DNA of 43,283 nucleotides from Parapedobacter sp964613725. GTDB lineage: Bacteria > Bacteroidota > Bacteroidia > Sphingobacteriales > Sphingobacteriaceae. Every line of letters begins with the position of its first letter. The stretch's first letter is position 1. The stretch lies in the NCBI GenBank assembly GCA_964613725.1, contig CAZTJY010000011.1, positions 1-43,283 of the forward strand, given 5' to 3'. Positions 17,927 to 26,513 of this stretch are shown piece by piece. Under the pieces are notes generated by a model that saw only the letters and a program-made list of their open reading frames with translations, did no database searches and had not been told where the DNA came from. Made by a program: the position numbers and the translations under genes.

Positions 17927-18958
17927 ATGTCTGTTGTCTCACAACTCGTATCTCATCAAAAAGCGATTGTACTCCACGGCGTCCTTAAACCATTGGTCAT
18001 GGAAGAAGTGCCCATCCCTAAGATAGGTGCAGATGAAGCATTGGTACGCATCAAGGCTGCTGCATTCAATCGGCGTGACTGGTGGATACAACAAGGGAAA
18101 TATGCCGGATTAACGTTTCCCATCGTATTAGGCTCAGATGGCGCCGGCGTGGTTGAGCAAGTTGGAAGCACTAACCACGTAGGTTGGGTGGGCAGAGAAG
18201 TGGTGATCAACCCTTCGTTAGCCTGGGGCTATGATGAAGCGTTTCAGGGCAAATCATTCCGTATATTGGGGCTGCCCGATGATGGGACTTTCGCGGAATT
18301 CGTCCGTGTCCCGGTAATAAATCTGTATGAAAAGCCGAAGCACCTCTCGTTTGAAGAAGCTGCCGCATTGCCACTTGGCGGCCTTACCGCTTATCGGGCG
18401 CTTTTCAGCCGAGCTATGTTAAAGCCCGGCGACAAGGTATTGGTGGTCGGTGCCGGCGGCGGTGTGGCAACCTTTGCACTGCAATGGGCATTGCTTGCCG
18501 GTGCCACAGTATACGTTACGTCAAGTTCGCCAACCAAGGTAGAGCAGAGCATGGCATTGGGGGCTGCGGGTGGCGTGTTATACACCGATGGTGACTGGGC
18601 GCAGCAGCTTCAGGAGCAAGCTGGCGGCTTCGATATCATTGTCGACAGCGCGTTGGGCGATGGCATGGTTCACTATCCCGATTTAGCCAAACCCGGGGGG
18701 CGGATTGTCTTTTTCGGCGGTACCGCAGGGGACATCCCAGCACTGAATGCCCGGAAATTATTCTGGAAGCAACTCGCTCTATTGGGCACCACTATGGGCT
18801 CGCCGACTGATTTCGACGCAATGCTTGCGTTCGTAAACCAACATCGCGTGGCACCCGTAATCCATAGCACCTATCCACTGGAAGAAGCTGAAGCAGCTTT
18901 GCGCCACATGGATCATTCCACGCAATTCGGTAAAATTGTATTGACGGTTTCGCAATGA
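17927..18958 (+). CDS. Quinone-oxidoreductase-like dehydrogenase (MDR superfamily)
   Basis: 343 residues. N-terminal GroES-like domain (about 12-150; KAIVLHGVLKPLVMEEVPIP, LGSDGAGVVEQVG) and a Rossmann domain (KVLVVGAGGGVATFALQWA, about residues 170-190). No structural-zinc cysteine cluster is seen, which fits the NADPH:quinone-reductase/YogA-like branch. The substrate is unknown. The start ATG lies only 8 bases after the T-run of the sod terminator, leaving no room for a promoter between them, so expression may depend on read-through or on a promoter inside sod. Confidence 0.88.
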   Translation: MSVVSQLVSHQKAIVLHGVLKPLVMEEVPIPKIGADEALVRIKAAAFNRRDWWIQQGKYAGLTFPIVLGSDGAGVVEQVGSTNHVGWVGREVVINPSLAWGYDEAFQGKSFRILGLPDDGTFAEFVRVPVINLYEKPKHLSFEEAAALPLGGLTAYRALFSRAMLKPGDKVLVVGAGGGVATFALQWALLAGATVYVTSSSPTKVEQSMALGAAGGVLYTDGDWAQQLQEQAGGFDIIVDSALGDGMVHYPDLAKPGGRIVFFGGTAGDIPALNARKLFWKQLALLGTTMGSPTDFDAMLAFVNQHRVAPVIHSTYPLEEAEAALRHMDHSTQFGKIVLTVSQ

Positions 18959-18971
18959 TTGTGTCCAATCC

Positions 18972-19415
18972 CTACCGTTTATAGAAGATGTAATCCGTAA
19001 TCAATGGTGCTATTCCGTTTTCTCTGAAAAGCAATGCTAGCTGCCCGCGATGGTACGTGGAATGATTGATAACGTGGAATAAGGTGTCGTGCACCGTATT
19101 GGTGAACGGTTCTCCGGTACTTGTTGTGTACGCGATACTGCCACTTAAATCATGTGTAGCAAGTATTTGTCGTGTTTCCTCGTGGTTTTTCTTGTCTATG
19201 GCCGCAAATTCGCCCACCGCATGCACATCCCATACCCGGTAGGTGTTTTTTTGCCCCCGTATACGGGTGTTCCAGATGTGGTGGGCATTGAGCATGTGGC
19301 TGAATAGGGCCAGAGACCTCGTGCCAGCCGCGGAGGATTCCCGTTCAAGGCTGTTTATCAGTTGCTGGTTGCATTGCTGGTTATAGTCAAATAACTCTTC
19401 GAAAAATGATTTCAT
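18972..19415 (-). CDS. DinB family protein
   Basis: 147 residues, four-helix DinB fold. Conserved histidines for a divalent metal are visible in LFSHMLNAHHIWN and HVINHSTYHRGQLALLF (H-x3-Y-H-R-G-Q). Family members include thiol-dependent S-transferases and damage-induced proteins; the actual role here is unknown. It is convergent with the dehydrogenase (13 bases apart) and lies 17 bases downstream of an SDR gene, with which it is probably co-transcribed. Confidence 0.88.
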   Translation of the reverse strand: MKSFFEELFDYNQQCNQQLINSLERESSAAGTRSLALFSHMLNAHHIWNTRIRGQKNTYRVWDVHAVGEFAAIDKKNHEETRQILATHDLSGSIAYTTSTGEPFTNTVHDTLFHVINHSTYHRGQLALLFRENGIAPLITDYIFYKR

Positions 19416-19432
19416 AAGGATCTATTGCATAC

Positions 19433-20218
19433 TTATATTGCATCGATTTTCCCGCCGTCTACGGGAATGCTTGTGCCGTTGATGTATGCCGCGGCGGGCG
19501 AAGCTAAGAATGCGGCTACTGCAGCTATTTCTCCCGGTTTGGCGAATCGTTTGGCTGGGATTTCATTGGTCATCTGATCGGCTATAGCTTCGGTAGTAAG
19601 GCCTTCGGATTCGGCTCGTGCTTTGATCAGACGCTGCAGTCTGGGTGTTTCCGTAGCTCCCGGCAAGATGTTGTTTACGGTGATACCGTATTGCGCTACC
19701 TCATTGGACCACGTTTTTGCCCAAGAGGCCACCGCACCGCGAATCGTGTTGCTTACACCAAGCCCCATTATCGGTATCCTGACCGAGGTGGAGACCACAT
19801 TGATGATGCGGCCATAACCGGCCGCTTTCATGCCGGATAATAGCGTTTGCGTAATCAGTTGGTAGGCGATGATGTGCTGCTCGAACGCCTGCGTGAATTG
19901 TGCGGCGGTAGCGCCCGTTATATCACCAGGTGCTGGGCCTCCGCTGTTGTTGACCAGGATGTCTATCGGCTGCTTTGCAACGAATGCCTTTATGGTCCTT
20001 TCCGTATTTTTCGTATCCAGGTAATCAGCCACCAAATAGGCGTGCTGTTGTCCTTGAGTGATATCCAATTGCGCCATAGCTTGTTGCAGGCGGTCGTCAT
20101 GGCGGGCGATGAGGACGCATGAGGCACCTAAGGCTGCCAGCTCTTTAGCGATAGCCAAACCGATGCCTTGCGATCCACCACCGATGAGGGCGTGTCTTTT
20201 TTGTAGAGAGAGATCCAT
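19433..20218 (-). CDS. SDR family oxidoreductase
   Basis: About 261 residues from ATG 20218 (a GTG at 20239 would add 7 residues). Motifs: GGGSQGIG cofactor-binding site near the start, NNSGG in place of NNAG, and a C-terminal PVDGGKIDAI typical of 3-ketoacyl-ACP-reductase-like SDRs. The usual catalytic Y-x3-K is not obvious: the region after VVSTSVRIP reads LGVSNTIRGAVASWAKTWS, without a Tyr. It therefore belongs to the atypical SDRs seen next to beta-ketoacyl reductase-like genes. Substrate unknown. Confidence 0.85.
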   Translation of the reverse strand: MDLSLQKRHALIGGGSQGIGLAIAKELAALGASCVLIARHDDRLQQAMAQLDITQGQQHAYLVADYLDTKNTERTIKAFVAKQPIDILVNNSGGPAPGDITGATAAQFTQAFEQHIIAYQLITQTLLSGMKAAGYGRIINVVSTSVRIPIMGLGVSNTIRGAVASWAKTWSNEVAQYGITVNNILPGATETPRLQRLIKARAESEGLTTEAIADQMTNEIPAKRFAKPGEIAAVAAFLASPAAAYINGTSIPVDGGKIDAI

Positions 20219-20296
20219 TTCGTCGTGATGTGTTTGCACGAAGTTAAGTGTTTATTGGAGAAAATCGACAAACGAGCTAATATGCTATCAACCCGC

Positions 20297-21742
20297 TCAC
20301 CAACTATACCCCGTTTTACGCGTCCGTGTTTCCCGAATCCCCATGAAGGCCCCCGCTTCCACGCGATCAATCACCAATACCCAGTCGTTTCCGAATCCTA
20401 GCGTGGGTGTTGTGCATTCGAGTACACGGGAATGGTCAAGCTTGCCTATATCGATAGCCTCCGCGGTAGCCGGATTGAACCACCAGCCTCGGAGCGCCCT
20501 CGCTTTGAGCGACGATACATCGACGGTGACCGTTCGCCCTTGAGGAATGTAGACCATGAGGTAATTGCCCGCACCGTCCCGGAATGCCCGCATGTGCGCC
20601 CCCTTTTCTCCCTGTCCGCTTACGATAATGGACTGGTCTGGAATGCGATTGAGAAATGGGCGCGATTCGATGAGTCGGCGTAGGTAGCCAACCTGGAAGG
20701 CTCCCGGTCTGTCCAGCGCCTCTGTCCAATACCGGTTGGCATGGTTGATCTTTTCCTCCCGTTCGCTCCAGAACTGCCAGATACTGTGATGCCCGTAGGT
20801 AACACCACATGCACCCGCAAAAACCGACCGATAGGTTTGCTTGCGCACATCATAATCATCGAAATAACCATCTTTTGGGTCCCAGTGCGGCCAAGGGTTT
20901 ACGGGATGGTCCTCGTAATTGGGCTCCGAATCCAACGTGGGCTTGGTCGGCACCATGGCCCGGTCGCGCGTTATCCACGTCCATACCGGAACGTCGTGGC
21001 CCGACCCATGGCCGGATTGCATCATGTTCACGTGAAGCCACGCTTCGTCGTGAATCTGTTGCGACGTGGATGACCCACCCGAAATGTGGTAGGAGAGGAG
21101 TGCTTTGCCGTTTGTGGCCTCAAGGATGCCCCGCGCCATCTCGTGCCAGACGGGGCGCGTGTCCACCGAATCGTGGATGGCTGGCCGATCGCCACCCAGT
21201 ATCCAAATGATGTTTTCCTTTTTCTGGTAGCGTTTACCAAGCCAATGGCCGTAGTGATATGCGTTTTCGGTCGTAAACACCTCGGGGCCACCACCCCACA
21301 TGCGCGTCACCTTATCGCCCCACGTCGGTAATAACCCTATGAAAAGTTGCCTTTCATACGCCATTTGAAGTACATCATCCACCAACTCGAAATAATGCTC
21401 ATTCGGTTTCTTGGGGTCTTGGTCAATCAATGGGATATCGCCGTATCGATTGGGTCGATACAATCCATCCATCTCCGCCAGCACCACAGCCTGGATCACA
21501 TTGAATCCTTTGTCCTTTCGGTTATCGAGATATTGCATGATCTCTTCCCTGGTAAGGCGATGGAACAATTCCCAAGCGGTATCTCCAAGCCAAAAAAATG
21601 GCGTCCCATCTTCATATTGCAGGTAATGGCCATCGGGAGTTACAGTCAACCGGCCATGTGGCCAACTCGACTGCCCGTGGACGGCTACCGCGACAGATAA
21701 GACGACTAATGCGGACAAGAAAAAGCGTTGTGTGTTCATCAT
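20297..21742 (-). CDS. DUF4038 / GH140-like glycoside hydrolase, exported
   Basis: About 481 residues from ATG 21742. The signal peptide ends near VHG-Q. The catalytic (beta/alpha)8 domain shows the DUF4038 pattern (GTPFFWLGDTAWELFHRL, DKGFNVIQAVVLAEMDG), and the C-terminal part (YIPQGRTVTVDVSSL, LRGWWFNPATAEAI) matches the beta-sandwich domain usually annotated 'putative collagen-binding'. Characterised GH140 members release apiose from rhamnogalacturonan II, but many DUF4038 proteins are uncharacterised. It stands alone, away from the SusCD locus. The longer upstream frame to 21865 is not used because the signal peptide starts at 21742. Confidence 0.85.
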   Translation of the reverse strand: MMNTQRFFLSALVVLSVAVAVHGQSSWPHGRLTVTPDGHYLQYEDGTPFFWLGDTAWELFHRLTREEIMQYLDNRKDKGFNVIQAVVLAEMDGLYRPNRYGDIPLIDQDPKKPNEHYFELVDDVLQMAYERQLFIGLLPTWGDKVTRMWGGGPEVFTTENAYHYGHWLGKRYQKKENIIWILGGDRPAIHDSVDTRPVWHEMARGILEATNGKALLSYHISGGSSTSQQIHDEAWLHVNMMQSGHGSGHDVPVWTWITRDRAMVPTKPTLDSEPNYEDHPVNPWPHWDPKDGYFDDYDVRKQTYRSVFAGACGVTYGHHSIWQFWSEREEKINHANRYWTEALDRPGAFQVGYLRRLIESRPFLNRIPDQSIIVSGQGEKGAHMRAFRDGAGNYLMVYIPQGRTVTVDVSSLKARALRGWWFNPATAEAIDIGKLDHSRVLECTTPTLGFGNDWVLVIDRVEAGAFMGIRETRTRKTGYSW

Positions 21743-21821
21743 AATCTTGAATGCTGTTAACATAAAAGTAATAACATTCGTGAAAATTAGTGCCATCCTG
21801 CCTGAATGTAGTTTAAATAAA

Positions 21822-21852
21822 TTGCAGAGTCTTATGGGTTTTGGTAGTTTTG
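21822..21852 (+). promoter_or_regulatory. Promoter of pruA
   Basis: TTGC (21822-21825), a 19-base spacer and TAGTTTTG (21845-21852). This is the same architecture as the csbD-like and sod promoters. The leader is about 20 bases. Confidence 0.75.
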
Positions 21853-21877
21853 TAGCCTCACACAAAATGAATGAACT

Positions 21878-23517
21878 ATGTTAAAAGGATTTTTCAATGT
21901 TCCCGCGCCGGTCAACGAGCCGATATTGTCGTATGCCGTGGGAAGCAAAGAACGTAAGCTCTTGCAGCAGGCCATCCAGACCGCCCTCGCTCAGGAGGCG
22001 GATATCCCGATGTATATCGGCGGTAAAGAGATACGCACGGACCGGAGAGTTCCCATCCATCCGCCCCATCGGCACAAGCATACTTTAGGGTATTACTCGG
22101 AGGGCGATAAGACCCATGTGCAGGCAGCTATCGATGCCGCGCTGGCCGCGAAGGAAGATTGGGAAAACCTACCTTGGGAGCAACGCGCAGCTATATTTCT
22201 CAAAGCAGCCGACCTGATTGCTGGCCCGTATCGGTACAAGATCAACGCCGCAACGATGCTGGGCCAATCGAAGAATGCATTCCAAGCTGAAATCGACTCC
22301 GCCTGTGAGATTGTCGACTTCCTGCGCTTCAATGTGCAGTACATGAGTGAGATATACATGCAACAGCCTCCGGTTTCACCGAAAGGCAGCTGGAACCGCG
22401 TGGAGCAGCGCCCGTTGGAGGGATTCGTGTTTGCACTGACCCCCTTTAACTTTACCGCGATAGCGGGCAACCTGCCCACTTCGGCAGCGATGATGGGCAA
22501 TGTGGTAGTATGGAAACCGGCCAACACGCAGGTTTATTCGGCCAACGTGCTAATGGAGGTGTTCCGCGAAGCGGGTGTGCCCGATGGGGTTATCAACCTG
22601 GTTTTTGTAGACGGGCCATCAGCCGGCGAGGTTATCTTCAAACATCCCGATTTTGCCGGGATACACTTCACCGGGTCCACAGGAGTATTCCAGCACATCT
22701 GGAAGACCATAGGCGAAAATATCACGACCTATCGCTCATATCCCCGTATTGTAGGCGAAACAGGTGGAAAGGATTTTATATTGATACACCCGTCTGCCGA
22801 TGTCAAAGCTTCGGCAACGGCCGTCGTTCGGGGAGCATTTGAATNNNNNNNNNNGGACAGAAGTGCTCGGCGGCCTCCCGCGTCTATATCCCAGAATCGC
22901 TCTGGCCCGAACTGAGAGAATTGATTGTTTCGGATGTCAAGTCATTCAAAATTGGCCCGACTGATGATTTCAGCAATTTCATCAATGCCGTCATCGATGA
23001 GAAATCGTTCGATAAATTGGCCAAATTCATCGATCAAGCTAAAGAAGATAGCGATGCAGAAATCATCGTTGGCGGAACGTACGATAAGAGCGAAGGCTAC
23101 TACATCCATCCTACAGTAATCAAGGCCGGTCGACCCGACTACGTAACGATGTGCGAAGAACTGTTCGGCCCGGTACTGACCGTATATGTGTACGAAGACG
23201 ACAAGTGGGAAGAGATGCTTGAAGTGATAGACAATACGTCTATTTATGCACTCACCGGTTCGGTGATTGCACAAGACCGCTACGCCATCAGCCAAGCGAC
23301 GCATGCACTCCGCAATGCGGCGGGTAATTTCTATATCAATGACAAGTGTACAGGTGCCGTGGTTGGCCAGCAGCCATTCGGGGGCGCGAGAGGTTCGGGT
23401 ACCAACGACAAGGCGGGCTCAATGATCAATCTGCTTCGATGGGTGTCACCACGTACCATCAAAGAAACATTCGACCCGCCAACGGATTATCGGTATCCGT
23501 TTTTAGGGGCAGAATAG
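21878..23517 (+). CDS. pruA: L-glutamate gamma-semialdehyde dehydrogenase, interrupted by a scaffold gap
   Basis: About 544 residues once the gap is closed. It oxidises L-glutamate gamma-semialdehyde (from proline) to glutamate with NAD+. Before the gap: FALTPFNFTAIAGNLPTSAA, KPANTQVYSANVLMEVF, FTGSTGVFQHIWKTIG and VGETGGKDFILIHPSAD (catalytic Glu). After it: GQKCSAASR with the catalytic Cys, then PFGGARGSGTNDKAGS. The two halves are in different frames only because the ten-N placeholder is not the real length: the conserved EYQGQKCSA motif needs 5 missing bases and then reads through. Not a pseudogene. It has its own promoter and a terminator. Confidence 0.94.
22845..22854. other. Assembly gap (10 N) inside pruA
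   Basis: Ten N in a row. The left flank ends GGAGCATTTGAAT and the right begins GGACAGAAGTGC. The conserved protein context predicts that five bases (completing a Tyr codon and a Gln codon) fill it. Confidence 0.95.
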
Positions 23518-23524
23518 CAAGGAG

Positions 23525-23556
23525 GGGCGTCTACCAGCGGCAGACGCCCTTTATGT
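23525..23556 (+). terminator. Terminator of pruA
   Basis: GGGCGTCT (23525-23532) pairs perfectly with AGACGCCC (23542-23549) across a 9-base loop and is followed by TTTATGTTTATTT. It lies 7 bases after the pruA stop and also separates pruA from the convergent carbonic anhydrase gene. Confidence 0.8.
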
Positions 23557-24219
23557 TTATTTATAGGCAAACACCTTGCCTAATCCCACACTGTCAGTAA
23601 ACGTGATATCGAGGTCAATCAGCTTACCGGTCGCGATATCGATAACCATGCCGTGTACGGCGAGGTCATCCCGCTCCTTCCACGCGTTCTGCACGATTGA
23701 GGTGGTGCAAAGGTTGAACACCTGCTCGGCCACATTGAGTTCGACAAGCCGGTTTGTTTTTTGTTTTTCATCGCTAATGGAGTCTATCTCATCGCTATGG
23801 AACCGGTAAACATCCTTGATGTGGCAGAGCCAGTTGTCGATGATGCCGAATTGCTGGCGGCTCAGCGCTGCGGCCACACCACCGCAACCATAATGCCCCG
23901 CTACAACAATGTGTTTCACTTTCAGCACGTTTACCGCATAGTCGAGCACGCTGAGCATGTTCATGTCCGAATGGACACACATATTGGCGATATTACGATG
24001 CACGAAAACCTCACCCGGCTGGGTATTCGTTATCTGGTTGGCCGGGACGCGGCTATCGGCACATCCGATCCAAAGCAATTCGGGGTGCTGCCCCTCGGAG
24101 AGCTGCTTCAGCTTTCCGGTGGTATCTTCCTCCACTTGTTTGATCCATTCGGCATTGCCGGCTAGTATTTTTTCGAAACCTGCTTTTAAACCGGGGTTAT
24201 TTAATTGTTTTTTGAACAT
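23557..24219 (-). CDS. Beta-class carbonic anhydrase
   Basis: 220 residues. It interconverts CO2 and bicarbonate. The zinc ligands and catalytic dyad are visible: C-x-D-x-R in CADSRVPANQI and H-x2-C in HYGCGGV, with EVFVHRNIANM between. It starts 13 bases after the SulP gene, so the two form an operon; SulP-carbonic anhydrase pairs usually handle bicarbonate uptake and hydration. Cytoplasmic, no signal peptide. Confidence 0.95.
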   Translation of the reverse strand: MFKKQLNNPGLKAGFEKILAGNAEWIKQVEEDTTGKLKQLSEGQHPELLWIGCADSRVPANQITNTQPGEVFVHRNIANMCVHSDMNMLSVLDYAVNVLKVKHIVVAGHYGCGGVAAALSRQQFGIIDNWLCHIKDVYRFHSDEIDSISDEKQKTNRLVELNVAEQVFNLCTTSIVQNAWKERDDLAVHGMVIDIATGKLIDLDITFTDSVGLGKVFAYK

Positions 24220-24232
24220 AGCTTATCGTAAT

Positions 24233-25873
24233 TTATTGGATTGTATTCGAAGGTCGTTTTACCGATCTGCGTTTCAATGAATCGTTTTGCAAAATGCTTT
24301 GGGTGAAGCGCCTGATATTGGGTACGTTTTTCTTGTTCACGACGCCTACCAACTCGATGGACTTCCCTTTGCTAACTGCATGCTGTTCGAAATCCCGGAG
24401 GACCTCAATGACGTCTTTGTCGATGAAGCGGCTCTGCGATCCGTCAATGATGATTTCGTTTATACGCCGGGGTAGACCGTATAATGCTTTCTGAATCGCC
24501 GCTTTGTTAAGGAAAGTCACTTCTTCGGCTAAGGTAAAAGTTATTTTTGCTCCATCCTCATTTTCTTCCACAAGAAATTCAAACGAGTTGGAAAGGTTAT
24601 TCCGGAGGATATAAAACATGGCTACCAGTAGGCCGATACCCACACCGGTGAGCAGATCGGTGAACACTACGGCGATAATGGTTACCAGGAACGGGATAAA
24701 TTGGTCCAGACCTTTATGCCACATGCGCTTGAAAGTGGATGCCTTGGCCAGTTTGTAACCGGTGTGGAGTAGGATAGCTGCCAAACATGCGAGCGGAATG
24801 AGGTTGATGATCGAGGGGATAAGCAGCACCGCCAATATGAGCCATACCCCGTGGAATATCGCGCTTTGCCGTGTCCGACCGCCCGAGTTGACATTAGCTG
24901 AGGAGCGTACAATAACTGCCGTCATAGGTAGGCCACCGAGTAAGCCTGAGGTCATGTTTCCGACACCCTGCGCTAATAATTCCCGGTTGGTCGGCGACAC
25001 CCGTTTAAACGGGTCAATTTTATCCACCGCTTCCAAACTGAGTAAGGTTTCCAAACTGGCGATTATCGCTATGGTACCAGCCACTACCCAAACATCCTTA
25101 TTGGCTATTTGCGAAAAGTCGGGGAAGGTAAACAGCCCCATGAACTCATTGAACGAGTTGACCACTGGAATGACAACCAAATGATTGGCGGCCAACTCGA
25201 AAGAGGTTCCGTTAAAAACTAAGCCCAGCAATACGCCCATAATCACCACAACCAACGGCGCGGGTACCGAACTCAACTTCTTGAATTTTGGCCAAATAAT
25301 CAGGACGGCCAGCGATAACGCACATATGATAAAGGCACCATAGTTAATTGCACCGAAGGATTTCTGAATCGCCGAAAACGTATTTTCTTGATTCAACTGG
25401 ATAAAACTTTCCTCGCCGAAGAAACTCGAATCGTACCCTACTGCGTGGGGAAGCTGCTTGAGTATAATAATGATACCGATAGCTGCCAACATGCCGATAA
25501 TGACCGAGGAAGGGAAATAGTTTCCAATCATTCCAGCTTTGATAATACCCAAAGCAAGCTGGATGAGGCCAGCTAGTAAAACAGCTAATAGGAAGGTTTC
25601 GAAGGCGCCAAGCTGCTCGATGGCTCCTAGCACGATGACGGTGAGCCCGGCTGCCGGTCCGCTCACACTCAGTTGCGAACCACTGATTGAGGCGACCACG
25701 ATGCCGCCGATAATTCCGGTTAATAAGCCGGAGAACAACGGCGCGCCAGACGCCAGTGCTATCCCCAGGCAGAGCGGCAAAGCAACGAGGAAAACCACGA
25801 TGCTTGCGGGTAAATCGTATTTTAAGTCGCGCCTTGATAATTTCAAGAACGCAGACGTACGTGTACCAAACAT
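24233..25873 (-). CDS. SulP family inorganic anion transporter
   Basis: 546 residues, with 10-12 membrane segments over residues 20-420. SulP signatures are visible: LPASIVVFLVALPLCLGIALASGAPLFSGLLTGIIGG at the start and GLLGGLPMTAVIVRSSANVNSGGRTR in the middle. Residues about 440-530 form the cytosolic STAS domain (INEIIIDGSQSRFIDKDVIEVL). Substrates of the family are sulfate or bicarbonate; the adjacent carbonic anhydrase argues for bicarbonate. It shares the upstream string CTTACATTTTTAT with gntR. Confidence 0.92.
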   Translation of the reverse strand: MFGTRTSAFLKLSRRDLKYDLPASIVVFLVALPLCLGIALASGAPLFSGLLTGIIGGIVVASISGSQLSVSGPAAGLTVIVLGAIEQLGAFETFLLAVLLAGLIQLALGIIKAGMIGNYFPSSVIIGMLAAIGIIIILKQLPHAVGYDSSFFGEESFIQLNQENTFSAIQKSFGAINYGAFIICALSLAVLIIWPKFKKLSSVPAPLVVVIMGVLLGLVFNGTSFELAANHLVVIPVVNSFNEFMGLFTFPDFSQIANKDVWVVAGTIAIIASLETLLSLEAVDKIDPFKRVSPTNRELLAQGVGNMTSGLLGGLPMTAVIVRSSANVNSGGRTRQSAIFHGVWLILAVLLIPSIINLIPLACLAAILLHTGYKLAKASTFKRMWHKGLDQFIPFLVTIIAVVFTDLLTGVGIGLLVAMFYILRNNLSNSFEFLVEENEDGAKITFTLAEEVTFLNKAAIQKALYGLPRRINEIIIDGSQSRFIDKDVIEVLRDFEQHAVSKGKSIELVGVVNKKNVPNIRRFTQSILQNDSLKRRSVKRPSNTIQ

Positions 25874-26029
25874 AATGATAAATAAAAATGTAAGTCAATG
25901 ATAACGTAACCTTATCGCCCAGAAACCATCGGGCACAGACACGGCGCCGAGTCGCTTGGCATATGCTTAACAAGCATAAAGGTTACACGCTTAGATAATG
26001 GGTAACCCCATCAATCGATGAGGCCCGAT

Positions 26030-26374
26030 TTAGGAAAGCTCGTTCGGAGGCGGAGTGGGTACGCTTGGGTAAAAGGCACGGATATGCCGGGCATCGTCCG
26101 CAATGACATTTGTTTCGATCGTGTAGTTGGCAGGCGGTTGGAGGCTAAGCAAGGTGGCTAGGTTGCAATATCCTTTGGCGAAGACATCCTTCAATTGGTC
26201 GCCAAATCCCGATTTTCCATTGTTGTTTTCAATTTCGAGTTGTAATACGACCTGCAATAATGCCTCTTTATCAAAATTGTGAACAATAATCGGGGCCGTA
26301 GAGATGACCATCTTTGCAAAAAAGATAGCAAAGAATAGTTTTGAATAAATTTCTCTTTTTATTGCGGTCGACAT
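26030..26374 (-). CDS. Small protein with hydrophobic N-terminus, unknown
   Basis: 114 residues. A hydrophobic segment at about 11-30 (LFFAIFFAKMVISTAPIIV) suggests export or a membrane anchor. The remainder has no motif I recognise and ends in a proline-rich tail (PSVPTPPPNELS). It is divergent from the GH2 gene with 139 bases between them, and downstream of it lies only weakly structured sequence. The coding assignment rests on length, codon pattern and lack of a competing frame. Confidence 0.5.
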   Translation of the reverse strand: MSTAIKREIYSKLFFAIFFAKMVISTAPIIVHNFDKEALLQVVLQLEIENNNGKSGFGDQLKDVFAKGYCNLATLLSLQPPANYTIETNVIADDARHIRAFYPSVPTPPPNELS

Positions 26375-26446
26375 CTAATTTCCTGTACCGTTCAATTGCA
26401 AAAAAAAGAAAAATATGGGGACTTTTATGTGAGATACTTGAAAAAG

Positions 26447-26479
26447 TTACAAAAAAATAACACATAGTCTATATCTTCG
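26447..26479 (+). promoter_or_regulatory. Possible promoter of the GH2 gene
   Basis: TTAC (26447-26450), 21 bases, then TATCTTCG (26472-26479), one base off TAnnTTTG. It lies 35 bases before ATG 26514 in an A-rich region. Both boxes are imperfect. Confidence 0.35.
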
Positions 26480-26513
26480 CAAAAAAAATATACCGACAAT
26501 AAGTATAGATACA

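Noticed and set aside
22845..22915. Frameshift or pseudogene in pruA
   Set aside because: The break coincides with ten N and the conserved motif continues after it; it is a gap-length artefact.
25344..25973. 209-codon frame overlapping the start of the SulP gene
   Set aside because: Same strand, different frame from a clear transporter; the protein is arginine/histidine-rich and unlike any family.
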